13,177 bases of DNA from an uncultured Brachyspira sp. Lineage in GTDB: Bacteria > Spirochaetota > Brachyspiria > Brachyspirales > Brachyspiraceae. The translations under genes were made by a program, and so were the position numbers. Position 1 is the first letter of the stretch, and each line of letters starts with the position of its first letter. The stretch is from NCBI RefSeq assembly GCF_949287625.1, contig NZ_CASEGO010000088.1, positions 1 through 13,177 of the forward strand. Reading direction: 5' to 3'. Shown here in pieces: positions 1 to 7,163 of the stretch. The notes under the pieces were generated by a model that saw only the letters and a program-made list of their open reading frames with translations, was not told the origin of the DNA and searched no databases.

Positions 1-117
1 AGAACCAAAAAGACTGCATTTTTAGCCCAAATTTCAGATATTACCATACGTTTAATACATATCTTTAAAATATAAAGTTCTAGTAATTGCGTTTTTCGCT
101 CTGCGTGCCTTTGGCAG

Positions 118-144
118 CAACTTTTTTGTGCGGCAAAAAAGTTG
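118..144. repeat. Perfect 11-bp hairpin
   Basis: CAACTTTTTTG (118-128) and CAAAAAAGTTG (134-144) form a perfect 11-bp inverted repeat around a TGCGG loop. It sits within a block of higher G+C than its surroundings. No U-tract follows on either strand, so it is not a classical intrinsic terminator, although it lies about 200 bp downstream of csrA and could still protect or end that transcript. It may equally belong to a dispersed intergenic repeat. Confidence 0.7.
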
Positions 145-154
145 ATAATTCTAT

Positions 155-196
155 ATAATGTACATCAGTTGACAAAATGAAATCGTTCCAGTATAT
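155..196 (+). pseudogene. 42-bp decayed fragment matching the right-edge gene fragment
   Basis: This stretch matches the minus strand of 13040-13081 without gaps at 36 of 42 positions, and at 26 of 28 in the core (169-196, starting TTGACAAAAT). In the shared frame it reads VDKMKSFQYM followed by a stop, against IDKIKLFQYI in the right-edge fragment. It looks like a remnant of the same gene family, cut short by a stop codon right after the homologous stretch. The copies lie in opposite orientation at the two ends of the window. Confidence 0.6.
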
Positions 197-340
197 GTAA
201 ATTATATTATAACAATATATTTTATTGATTAATAAAAAATATAGATGTCAGCATATAGAATAACTGCAATATTTTGAGAATAAAACTTCAGATTATAAAA
301 AATTAATTATGAAATAAGTTTATTGTGTGATAAATAAAAA

Positions 341-592
341 TTATTTTTTGCTGTTTCCGAATTTATTTTTAACAAAATTGCTTAATATATTTAATTTATC
401 AGCTGTAGCCTCTTTAGAAGCTTCTAAGTTTTGGCTTTCTATCTCTTCATAAACTTCTTTTCTGAATATTTTTACATTTTTAGGTGCATTAATTCCTAAT
501 TTTATTTGATCGCCTCTTATATCTACCAGCATTATTTCTATATTGTCGCCTATGACTATGCTTTGATTGATTTTCCTAGAAAGTACGAGCAT
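341..592 (-). CDS. csrA: Carbon storage regulator / translational repressor CsrA
   Basis: CsrA is a small homodimeric RNA-binding protein that binds GGA-containing hairpins in mRNA leaders and controls translation; in flagellated bacteria with FliW it governs flagellin synthesis. The 83-residue product starts MLVLSRK and carries the family hallmarks: L4 and R6 in strand 1, the GDNIEI strand, the KLGINAP segment, and R44 in IFRKEVYEEI. R6 and R44 correspond to the known RNA-contact residues. It is longer than the usual ~60-70 residues, with a charged C-terminal tail from about residue 53. A strong Shine-Dalgarno (AGAAAGGAG on the minus strand, 609-601) lies inside the end of fliW, and only 1 bp separates the two genes, so they are translationally close. 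Assignment is very secure. Confidence 0.97.
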   Translation of the reverse strand: MLVLSRKINQSIVIGDNIEIMLVDIRGDQIKLGINAPKNVKIFRKEVYEEIESQNLEASKEATADKLNILSNFVKNKFGNSKK

Positions 593-593
593 A

Positions 594-1052
594 TTATGAA
601 CTCCTTTCTGAAGAATCGTTATTTTCTAATAAAATAGAGTGTCTGGTAGTGTATTTATCTCCTGAAACAGTACATTGTTTGGCTTTATGATTTTTTATAT
701 TAAAAACTACAGGTGCTACTAAGTTAGCACTCATAGTTTTTAAATCACTGTTTGGAATGCTGACTATTGTAAGAAGGTATAAATCCTCTTTATTTTCTAT
801 ACCCAAATATTTTATATCATCATCATGAACATCTGGCTCATAATTTTTAAATACTAAGAATGGGTCTATTAGTATGAAGCATACATTTTTATCATCTTTA
901 GACTGCAGTATCTTAAAAGTTCCCTCTTCGTCCATATTAACTAGATAGAACTCATCATAATCTTCAAATGCTAATATAGTGCCATTAAGATGATATAATG
1001 AGTTATCAGAAACCTCTATTTTTCCTAATATCCTAGATTCTATTTCCGGCAT
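594..1052 (-). CDS. fliW: Flagellar assembly factor FliW
   Basis: FliW is a cytoplasmic protein that binds flagellin and, when released, binds CsrA and relieves its repression of flagellin translation. The 152-residue product has the family layout: an early 'ILGKIEVSDNSLYHLNGTILAFEDYDEFYLV' type strand pattern (shown here only as description of residues 8-38), a central 'CFILIDPFLVFKNYEP' segment, and a 'LTIVSIP...MSANLVAPVVFNIKNHKAKQ' C-terminal half. It lies directly between flgL and csrA, the arrangement known in other spirochaetes and Firmicutes. AAGGA about 10 bases upstream of the ATG is a good ribosome binding site. The 77-bp gap from flgL has no clear terminator, so co-transcription is likely. 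Length and motif order match the family; confidence is high. Confidence 0.95.
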   Translation of the reverse strand: MPEIESRILGKIEVSDNSLYHLNGTILAFEDYDEFYLVNMDEEGTFKILQSKDDKNVCFILIDPFLVFKNYEPDVHDDDIKYLGIENKEDLYLLTIVSIPNSDLKTMSANLVAPVVFNIKNHKAKQCTVSGDKYTTRHSILLENNDSSERSS

Positions 1053-1129
1053 AAAATAATTTCCTTTTATACTTTCTTTAATAAAGAATAAACTTTTACA
1101 ATTGTCAGCATTTTTTATTTATATTTTAA

Positions 1130-2383
1130 TTATCTTAAATAGTCCATCAATGTTCTGCCTAATAATCTTCCAGCTGTTTGAAGCGAAGCATTATGAGCAT
1201 ACTGCCACATATTGAAGTTTACTATTTCTTCGGCATAATCAATATTTTCATTTTTAGCCAAAGCCTCTTCAATAGCTAATTTTTGATCTTCAAAGCTAGT
1301 GTAACCCATATCAAGTCTTGTTACTTTAGATGAAGCATTAGCCTGAACAGTAGCAACATTATCTAAAGAACTGTCAATATAACCTAAAGCCTCGCTGCCT
1401 ATAGCTCTAACATCATCATTAAGCATAGCATCTCTTAAATATATTAAACTTTCAAATACACTTTTTCCTGTTACCAAAGCACTAGGTTCATAGTTATTTT
1501 CAGGAGTATTAGCAGCTCCCACTCTTACCAAACCTATATCCTGTAAAACAGTACCGCCAGCTAAATCCTGTAATAATATTTTATGAGGTGTACCTGTTTT
1601 TAGCTGTATAACTTTTTGTCCGCCTTTTAAATCTCCAATGCTTGCACTTACATTGCCGTTAGCGTCATTTATTCTTTGAACAATTGTTTCTATATTATCA
1701 CCTTGTTTAATATTAATAACCATATCATCTATCATAATATCCTGATTTTCAGCAGCTACATAAGCAGAAGCATCAGTTGTAGATATTATTTCCATATCAG
1801 TACCCCAAAAAGCATAATTACCAGGTGTAGCAACATTTATAAGCTGACCGTTTTCTATTTCTCTGTTTTGAGGATTTCCGTCTCCTTCATACATAACTGA
1901 TTTTATTATAGAGCGTCCTGCTTTTTCATCATGTCCGTAAAATGCTCTGAATGGGGCAGTTTTTATACTTGTACCAGAAAATACAAATTCACCTTTACTT
2001 TGAGTTTTTGATATATCGTATATTCTCTCTATCATCTCCTCAACTTCCATAGCCATTTTTGCTCTGTCATCGGCACCATATGTACTGTTAGCACCCTGTA
2101 CTGCTAAATCTCTTGCTCTGTTTAATGCTTCTGTTATTGCTGACATAGAATCATGTGCTACGCTTAATCTTTCTTTACCGTCAACTATATTATTCTGATA
2201 TCTGTCTACTGATGACATTCTAGTTTTATAGTATATAGAATTGATAGTTGAAGTAACATTCTGGTGAGGGTACTGAACCCTTTGACCAGTAGATAATCTA
2301 GTTTGAGAAGCTTCCATCTCGCTGTAGTTTCTTTTTATTGTACTAACTGTTCTATTAAATTGGGCTTGTTCAGTAACTCTCAT
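1130..2383 (-). CDS. flgL: Flagellar hook-associated protein 3 (hook-filament junction protein) FlgL
   Basis: FlgL forms, with FlgK, the junction between the hook and the flagellar filament; in spirochaetes this structure sits in the periplasm. The 417-residue protein has the flagellin-like N-terminal helical region (residues about 1-140, with SEMEASQTRLSTGQRVQ and the RARDLAVQGAN helix), a variable beta-rich middle (about 150-300), and a C-terminal helical region (about 310-417, ending AGRLLGRTLMDYLR). The SKGEFVFSGT segment after the first helices is typical of FlgL. AGGAG lies about 11 bases upstream of the ATG. A TATAAT box lies at 2422-2417 on the minus strand but with no good -35; a sigma28-type promoter is possible and unproven. 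No flgK lies directly upstream, unlike in several other spirochaetes. Confidence 0.93.
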   Translation of the reverse strand: MRVTEQAQFNRTVSTIKRNYSEMEASQTRLSTGQRVQYPHQNVTSTINSIYYKTRMSSVDRYQNNIVDGKERLSVAHDSMSAITEALNRARDLAVQGANSTYGADDRAKMAMEVEEMIERIYDISKTQSKGEFVFSGTSIKTAPFRAFYGHDEKAGRSIIKSVMYEGDGNPQNREIENGQLINVATPGNYAFWGTDMEIISTTDASAYVAAENQDIMIDDMVINIKQGDNIETIVQRINDANGNVSASIGDLKGGQKVIQLKTGTPHKILLQDLAGGTVLQDIGLVRVGAANTPENNYEPSALVTGKSVFESLIYLRDAMLNDDVRAIGSEALGYIDSSLDNVATVQANASSKVTRLDMGYTSFEDQKLAIEEALAKNENIDYAEEIVNFNMWQYAHNASLQTAGRLLGRTLMDYLR

Positions 2384-2610
2384 AATTTTTATATCTCCTG
2401 TTTTTATATAGAAGTGATTATATCGTTTCTATTCTCGTAATAATTATAAATTCTTTTATTATTTTTTTATGATATAGTTTTTTGTATATCAGTTTACATT
2501 TATTATCGGAAACTGTAATGATAAAAAATATTATGATTATTAAAAATTGCATTATAGTATTATGATAACTTATTGTAATATAATGAAAATTAATTATTCA
2601 AATACTCTTT

Positions 2611-3204
2611 TCATTTATCATAATTATCCTCTACTAGTTTATAAGTATATATTTTTTCTTTATTAGAATTTTTTATTATATTCCAAATTATAGAAGCAGA
2701 CTTTAATTTGTTTTTAAAAATATTATTTTTTTCATCATTACAGAAATCTTTTAAAAATTTATTCCATTGACAAGATGAATTATCATATTTGGCATAGTGA
2801 TTTTTTTTATAATATACATCAATCATATCTTTAATAGTAAAATTTTTATCATTATCTTCTCTAACTTTTTTCCAAACAGCAGCCATATCAGCATTAAATT
2901 TAAACTTTTCAATACCAGTATATTTAGAAAATAATTCTCTAAATTGTTTATTAAAAGAAAAACCGCATTCTAATAGTTTTGAATCCAAATTAATATTTTT
3001 ATTATTTATTTTTTTTAATTTTTGTATTTTCTTTTTTGGTATTAAATTTCCATTGAAATATTCTTCTATATTTTTATTTAATTCCTTTTTATTTCCTATA
3101 TGATTAATATTAAGATTTTTGCATATTGTTTTTAATTCATCATAATACCAATAATATTTTATAAATTCCTGATATGATTTTATATTTTCAAAATTAGGTC
3201 TCAT
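2611..3204 (-). CDS. SAP-domain protein of unknown function
   Basis: This 197-residue basic protein begins MRPNFENIKSYQEF. Residues about 18-51 (YWYYDELKTICKNLNINHIG, then NKKELNKNIEEYF) fit a SAP helix-extended loop-helix, a fold that often binds DNA. A lysine/asparagine-rich linker follows (about 55-75). The C-terminal half (about 80-180: FRELFSKYTGIEKFKFN, FTIKDMIDVYYKK, QWNKFLKDF) resembles the conserved second half of small bacterial proteins annotated only as SAP-domain proteins. The start is fixed by a TATAAT box whose last base is six bases upstream of the ATG, with no Shine-Dalgarno, suggesting a leaderless message. It lies upstream of flgL in the same direction, separated by 227 bp of AT-rich sequence in which I see nothing else. 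Function unknown; a link to motility is not implied. Confidence 0.8.
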   Translation of the reverse strand: MRPNFENIKSYQEFIKYYWYYDELKTICKNLNINHIGNKKELNKNIEEYFNGNLIPKKKIQKLKKINNKNINLDSKLLECGFSFNKQFRELFSKYTGIEKFKFNADMAAVWKKVREDNDKNFTIKDMIDVYYKKNHYAKYDNSSCQWNKFLKDFCNDEKNNIFKNKLKSASIIWNIIKNSNKEKIYTYKLVEDNYDK

Positions 3205-3210
3205 ATATAA

Positions 3211-3216
3211 ATTATA
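3211..3216 (-). promoter_or_regulatory. -10 box of the SAP-domain gene (leaderless type)
   Basis: TATAAT on the minus strand ends six bases before the ATG at 3204, so transcription would be expected to start at the A of the start codon. The region 16-18 bp further upstream has no good -35 hexamer, which lowers confidence. No ribosome binding site is present. Confidence 0.45.
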
Positions 3217-3263
3217 ATATCATTTGCTTATATTTATTACAATCAATTTTTTTTGTTAACATA

Positions 3264-3292
3264 TTTATATTTTTTAAAAATAGTGTTATAAT
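3264..3292 (+). promoter_or_regulatory. Extended -10 promoter of the antiporter gene
   Basis: TGT-TATAAT at 3284-3292 is an extended -10 element; a weak -35 (TTTATA, 3264-3269) lies 17 bp upstream. The message would start near 3299 and carry a short leader with AAGG (3311-3314), 11 bases before the ATG at 3326. An overlapping TATACT at 3295-3300 is an alternative -10. Confidence 0.55.
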
Positions 3293-3325
3293 AATATACT
3301 TCTATTTAATAAGGTTTTTATTTTT

Positions 3326-4921
3326 ATGAATTTTTCAATATTATTATCATCTATAATAATTATTCTATGTATAATTGTAAGTAAAATTTCTACAAAAATA
3401 GGGGTTCCATCTCTTTTATTATTCTTAATAATGGGCATGCTTTTCGGAACAGACGGAGTGTTTAAAATACCTTTTGATAATTATGTTTTTGCTGAGCAGA
3501 TTTGTACAATAATATTGATATTGATAATGTTTTATGGAGGATTTGGTACAAACTGGAATGCTGCTAAAGGAGTAGCGCCAAGGGCATTTCTTCTTTCTTT
3601 TTTAGGAACTTTTATTACATCTATGATAGTCGGATTATTATGCCATTTCATATTGAAGATAGATTTGTTTGAAAGCTTTTTAATAGGATCTGTTATAGGT
3701 TCAACAGATGCTGCTTCAGTATTTTTTATACTTCGATCCAGAAAACTTAATTTAAAAGGCGGGCTTGCATCTTTACTTGAACTTGAAAGCGGAAGTAATG
3801 ACCCTATGTCATATATGCTTACAGTTATATTTTTAGGGCTTATAGGAAAGACGCTTGGTTCTCCGTTATCTATAACTTATATGGTTTTTTCTCAAATAGT
3901 TTATGCCTTGGCAGTTGCTGCTGCCGTATCATGGTTTGCTTATATGGTATTAAAGAAATTTACTTTTCCCGTAAGCGGACTGGATACTATATTTGTTCTT
4001 ACCATAGCACTTTTAAGTTATTCTTTATCTTCAAGCATAGGAGGAAATGGTTTTTTAAGCACTTATATAGTGGGTATAATTCTTGGCAATCAAAAGATAA
4101 AAAATAAGGTTACTTTGGTGCATTTTTTTGATGGTATAACAAGCCTTGTACAAATGGTATTATTTTTTCTATTGGGACTTCTTGCATTCCCTTCAAAAAT
4201 GCCTGATATACTTGCAACTGCTGTTTTTGTAACTTTGTTCATTACTTTTATAGCAAGACCTATTGCTGTATTTGCAATATTAATTCCTTTCAAAGTTGAT
4301 ATAAAAAGTCAGTTATTGGTAATGTGGGCTGGACTTAGGGGAGCTGCTTCAATAGTATTTGCTATATTTGTTATGGTAAGCGGTCAGGAATTAAATTATG
4401 ATGTATTTCATATAGTATTCTTTTTGGCTTTGATGTCTGTATTGTTTCAAGGATCTTTGCTTCCTATTATAGCTAAAAAGCTTGATTTGGTAGATTCTGA
4501 TGAAAATGTACTTAAAACATTCAATGATTATGTTGATGATTCTGATATGGAGCTTATACAGATAACGATACCTCAGCATCATCATTGGGTTGGAAGACCT
4601 ATAATGGATATAGAGCTTCCAGAGGATTCTATTATTGTAACTGTAGAGAGAGGAAATACCACTATTATACCTAATGGGAAAACTGTTATTGAGGCTGGAG
4701 ACGTTGTTATACTTAATGCTAAAAGAACTAAGTATTATGATATAAGTTTAAGAGAGATACATATAAATCTTCATCATCCTTGGAGAGATAAGGAATTGAA
4801 AGATCTAAATTTACCTAAAAATAATTTGATAGTTATGATAAAAAGAGACGGCGGAACTGTAATACCAAGAGGTAATACAGTAATAAGAGATAAAGATATT
4901 GTATTATTAAGGGACGTATGA
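3326..4921 (+). CDS. CPA1-family potassium/proton (or sodium/proton) antiporter with two RCK_C domains
   Basis: This inner-membrane antiporter of the NhaP2/CvrA type exchanges K+ or Na+ for H+, serving ion and pH balance. The 531 residues comprise about 12-13 hydrophobic segments (roughly 1-395) followed by two tandem RCK_C (TrkA-C) domains at about 405-469 and 470-531. The two domains align with each other (HHHWVGRPIMDIELP against HHPWRDKELKDLNLP), showing an internal duplication. The membrane core has the family motifs GSTDAASVFF and LELESGSNDPMSYM; the acidic residues in these are the expected ion-binding sites. RCK_C domains usually regulate by binding small ligands such as nucleotides; which ligand cannot be told from sequence. 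The gene has its own promoter and a strong terminator, so it is monocistronic. Substrate ion is uncertain. Confidence 0.9.
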   Translation: MNFSILLSSIIIILCIIVSKISTKIGVPSLLLFLIMGMLFGTDGVFKIPFDNYVFAEQICTIILILIMFYGGFGTNWNAAKGVAPRAFLLSFLGTFITSMIVGLLCHFILKIDLFESFLIGSVIGSTDAASVFFILRSRKLNLKGGLASLLELESGSNDPMSYMLTVIFLGLIGKTLGSPLSITYMVFSQIVYALAVAAAVSWFAYMVLKKFTFPVSGLDTIFVLTIALLSYSLSSSIGGNGFLSTYIVGIILGNQKIKNKVTLVHFFDGITSLVQMVLFFLLGLLAFPSKMPDILATAVFVTLFITFIARPIAVFAILIPFKVDIKSQLLVMWAGLRGAASIVFAIFVMVSGQELNYDVFHIVFFLALMSVLFQGSLLPIIAKKLDLVDSDENVLKTFNDYVDDSDMELIQITIPQHHHWVGRPIMDIELPEDSIIVTVERGNTTIIPNGKTVIEAGDVVILNAKRTKYYDISLREIHINLHHPWRDKELKDLNLPKNNLIVMIKRDGGTVIPRGNTVIRDKDIVLLRDV

Positions 4922-4996
4922 TATTTTACTATTTATTTTTTACCATATCTTTTATAAATGGTTATAATAAATAAGTATTTTTCATAAATAATCTCC

Positions 4997-5047
4997 CACT
5001 TTTATTTAGCTTTACCCTTTTAAAGCTAAATAAAAGTGACTTTTTAT
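4997..5047 (+). terminator. Strong intrinsic terminator after the antiporter gene
   Basis: CACTTTTATTTAGCTTTA (4997-5014) pairs perfectly over 18 bp with 5021-5038 around a CCCTTT loop, followed by ACTTTTTATTT. It ends the antiporter transcript 75 bp past its stop codon and insulates the methyltransferase promoter that begins 18 bp downstream. Confidence 0.88.
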
Positions 5048-5064
5048 TTCTATACGCATTATAA

Positions 5065-5093
5065 TTGACTTTTTTACATTTTGTTAGTATACT
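5065..5093 (+). promoter_or_regulatory. Sigma70-type promoter of the methyltransferase gene
   Basis: TTGACT (5065-5070) and TATACT (5088-5093) are 17 bp apart, so transcription would start near 5100. This favours ATG 5124 over the in-frame TTG 5109 as the translation start, because the TTG would have a leader of only about nine bases with no binding site. Confidence 0.75.
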
Positions 5094-5123
5094 CAAAATA
5101 AACATTTATTGGATACTTTGTTT

Positions 5124-6212
5124 ATGTTAGATGATTTTTATACAGATGATATAAAAGCTATAGATGCCAGATTTGAAGCTCAGAAAATAGCTTTTGCTCC
5201 TATAGTGTTCCAAGCTGCAAAATGTATGATAGATTTTAATATATTAAATATTATCGAAAATAGCGGTGAAAATGGAATAACTGAAGAAGATATACTAAAA
5301 AATACGAGTTTATCTCCTTATGCACTTTCAGTTTTGCTTGAATTAAGTTTGGGGCTTTCCTTAATAAAAATAGTAGAAAATTCTAATCCTTATAAATATA
5401 TTTTAGGTAAAATAGGTTTTTTTCTTATCAATGATAATCTTACTAAAGTAAATATCAATTTTGTTAATGATATATGCTATAACGGTATGTTTTATTTAAA
5501 AGACAGCCTTCTAAATTCTAAACCAGAAGGACTAAAAGTTTTTGGAGATTATGAAACCATATATAAAGGACTTTCATCAATACCAGAAAAAAGCAGAAAA
5601 AGTTGGATAGATTTTGATAATTATTACTCTGATAATTGCTATCATAGTTCTCTTCCTATCATATTTGAGAAAAAAAGAAAGAAGATAATGGATATAGGTA
5701 CTAATACAGCAAAATTTTCTATATCGGCACTTAAATATGATAATGATGTAAAGTGTTCATTGATAGATTTGGAAGGACAAATAGAGCTTGCTAGAAAAAA
5801 TATAGAATATAATAATTTTTCAGATAGGGTAGAGTATTTCCCTATGAATATATTAGATAATGACAGCAAACTGCCTGATAATTGCGATGTTGTATGGATG
5901 AGTCAGTTTTTGGATTGTTTTTCTATAGAACAGATTAAGTTTATAATGAGAAAAGTAAAAGCTGTATCAAATAAAGATACAGATATATTTATTTTAGAGC
6001 CTCTTTGGGATAAGCAGCAGCATTTATCAGCAGCTTTTTCTATACAGGCAACCTCTTTATATTTTACAGCCATTGCTAACGGCAGCAGTAAAATGTATCC
6101 GTATAAACTTCTGAAAGATACAATAGAAGAAGAAGGATTTAAACTTGTAAATGAATATCATAGAATAGGAAATACATATCATTCGCTTCTTAATTTTAAA
6201 ATGTTAGTATAA
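5124..6212 (+). CDS. Class I SAM-dependent methyltransferase, O-methyltransferase-like
   Basis: The protein (362 residues from ATG 5124) is a cytoplasmic S-adenosylmethionine-dependent methyltransferase; its substrate is unknown. Residues about 15-95 look like the winged-helix dimerisation domain of plant-type O-methyltransferases (ITEEDILKNTSLSPYALSVL). The Rossmann domain begins at IMDIGTNTAKFSIS, which is motif I, with an acidic residue in SLIDL as the ribose-binding position, then FPMNILDND and DVVWMSQFLDCFS. Motif I is atypical: the second glycine of the usual DxGxxxG is alanine. An in-frame TTG at 5109 would add five residues; GGA at 5111-5113 is spaced about 10 bases from ATG 5124 and supports the shorter form. 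The 3' end overlaps the convergent GGDEF gene by 17 bp. Confidence 0.82.
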   Translation: MLDDFYTDDIKAIDARFEAQKIAFAPIVFQAAKCMIDFNILNIIENSGENGITEEDILKNTSLSPYALSVLLELSLGLSLIKIVENSNPYKYILGKIGFFLINDNLTKVNINFVNDICYNGMFYLKDSLLNSKPEGLKVFGDYETIYKGLSSIPEKSRKSWIDFDNYYSDNCYHSSLPIIFEKKRKKIMDIGTNTAKFSISALKYDNDVKCSLIDLEGQIELARKNIEYNNFSDRVEYFPMNILDNDSKLPDNCDVVWMSQFLDCFSIEQIKFIMRKVKAVSNKDTDIFILEPLWDKQQHLSAAFSIQATSLYFTAIANGSSKMYPYKLLKDTIEEEGFKLVNEYHRIGNTYHSLLNFKMLV

Positions 6213-7023
6213 CAGATTTGTTTCTTCCAGTTTCCTTGGCATTATATAATGATTGATCGGCCTGATTTATAAAAGTTCTTAAACTTATATTTCCTTCTTT
6301 TACGGCACCGCCTAAAGAAGCTGTGGCTTTCAATGAATATTCTTCAGTAGAAAAATCGCTTTCCATTAGATTTATTCTTATTTTTTCCATAGCATTATAA
6401 AGTTCATCTCTGTTATTTATATCAAAAACTACGATAAACTCTTCTCCGCCGTATCGTCCAAGTACAGATTTATGTACGATATTTTTTAATGCTTCTTTCA
6501 TTACTTTAGAGGCATTCTTTAATACATGATCGCCTATATTATGTCCGTAGCTGTCATTGTAATGTTTGAATTTATCCAAGTCTATTATTACAATAGAATA
6601 TATATGTCCGCTAATCTCTTTTTCCTGAAGATATTTTAGTATGTATCCTCTGTTATATAGACCTGTAAGTTTATCTCTATTTGCCAAAAACGATAGCTTT
6701 TCACTGTAAAGTATTATAGATAAGTAATTTATTAATATTTCAATTTTTTCTTTATCTTTTGTACTGTTAATTAGCATAAAGCCGAAATTATTTCCTCTTG
6801 CAAATAATTTATATTTTTTATTATTATCTTTATTATCTATCACAGATTTATTTGCAGATACATACCATAAATTAGCCTCATCATTTCCCTCTTTATAAAA
6901 ATAAACAGCAAAACTTTCTATTACATTCTTTGAATTTAATTCAAATGTTTTTATTATTCCGTCTACAGAGAAAGGCTCTGGTATTTCATTTAATATATTA
7001 ATGATTTTTATAATGTCATTCAT
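6196..7023 (-). CDS. GGDEF-domain diguanylate cyclase
   Basis: The enzyme makes the second messenger cyclic di-GMP from two GTP. The 275-residue protein has an N-terminal region (about 1-108) that may be a GAF- or PAS-like sensor without clear motifs, and a complete GGDEF domain (about 112-275). That domain shows RDKLTGLYNRGY, the metal/nucleotide segment DLDKFKHYNDSYGH, and the active-site loop RYGGEEF (GGEEF at 192-196). The RxxD inhibitory I-site expected just before the loop is replaced by VHKS, so classical product inhibition is probably absent. There is no membrane segment, so it should be cytoplasmic. It has its own promoter, with the start codon almost at the transcription start. Nothing in the sequence tells which signal it senses; motility control is possible by analogy only. 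Confidence 0.92.
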   Translation of the reverse strand: MNDIIKIINILNEIPEPFSVDGIIKTFELNSKNVIESFAVYFYKEGNDEANLWYVSANKSVIDNKDNNKKYKLFARGNNFGFMLINSTKDKEKIEILINYLSIILYSEKLSFLANRDKLTGLYNRGYILKYLQEKEISGHIYSIVIIDLDKFKHYNDSYGHNIGDHVLKNASKVMKEALKNIVHKSVLGRYGGEEFIVVFDINNRDELYNAMEKIRINLMESDFSTEEYSLKATASLGGAVKEGNISLRTFINQADQSLYNAKETGRNKSVILTF

Positions 7024-7031
7024 AATGATGT

Positions 7032-7059
7032 ATTATACTCAAATAGATATAATTGTAAA
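7032..7059 (-). promoter_or_regulatory. Promoter of the GGDEF gene (near-leaderless)
   Basis: On the minus strand, TTTACA (7059-7054) and TATAAT (7037-7032) are 16 bp apart. The -10 ends eight bases before the ATG at 7023, so the message would have almost no leader, and no Shine-Dalgarno is visible. Confidence 0.6.
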
Positions 7060-7097
7060 TAGTAATATATATAAAAAATCAAAAATATTAAAAAAAT

Positions 7098-7127
7098 AAA
7101 AAGGACTCATAAAAATGAATCCTTTTT
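7098..7127 (-). terminator. Intrinsic terminator of the LysM-M23 gene
   Basis: Arms 7098-7110 (AAAAAGGACTCAT) and 7115-7127 (ATGAATCCTTTTT) pair around a four-base loop. The one non-Watson-Crick position is G-U on the minus strand but C-A on the plus strand, so it fits minus-strand RNA. T-rich sequence follows in that direction. It lies 37 bp past the M23 stop codon and before the GGDEF promoter. Confidence 0.8.
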
Positions 7128-7163
7128 TTATATCTATGTTTTTAATAATTTATTATTTTATTA

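Larger units (their letters stand above)
1..340. other. Gene-free left edge with decayed repeat material
   Basis: I see no credible intact gene here. The stretch holds a short motif near 14-25 (ACTGCATTTTTA) that recurs at 12424-12435, a G+C-richer block at about 90-145 ending in a perfect hairpin, and a 42-bp decayed coding fragment at 155-196. The rest (197-340) is plain AT-rich sequence downstream of csrA without a clear terminator. Short open frames enter from base 1 on the plus strand (to about 75), but nothing in them is recognisable, so they may be chance or the tail of a decayed gene. Confidence 0.6.
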
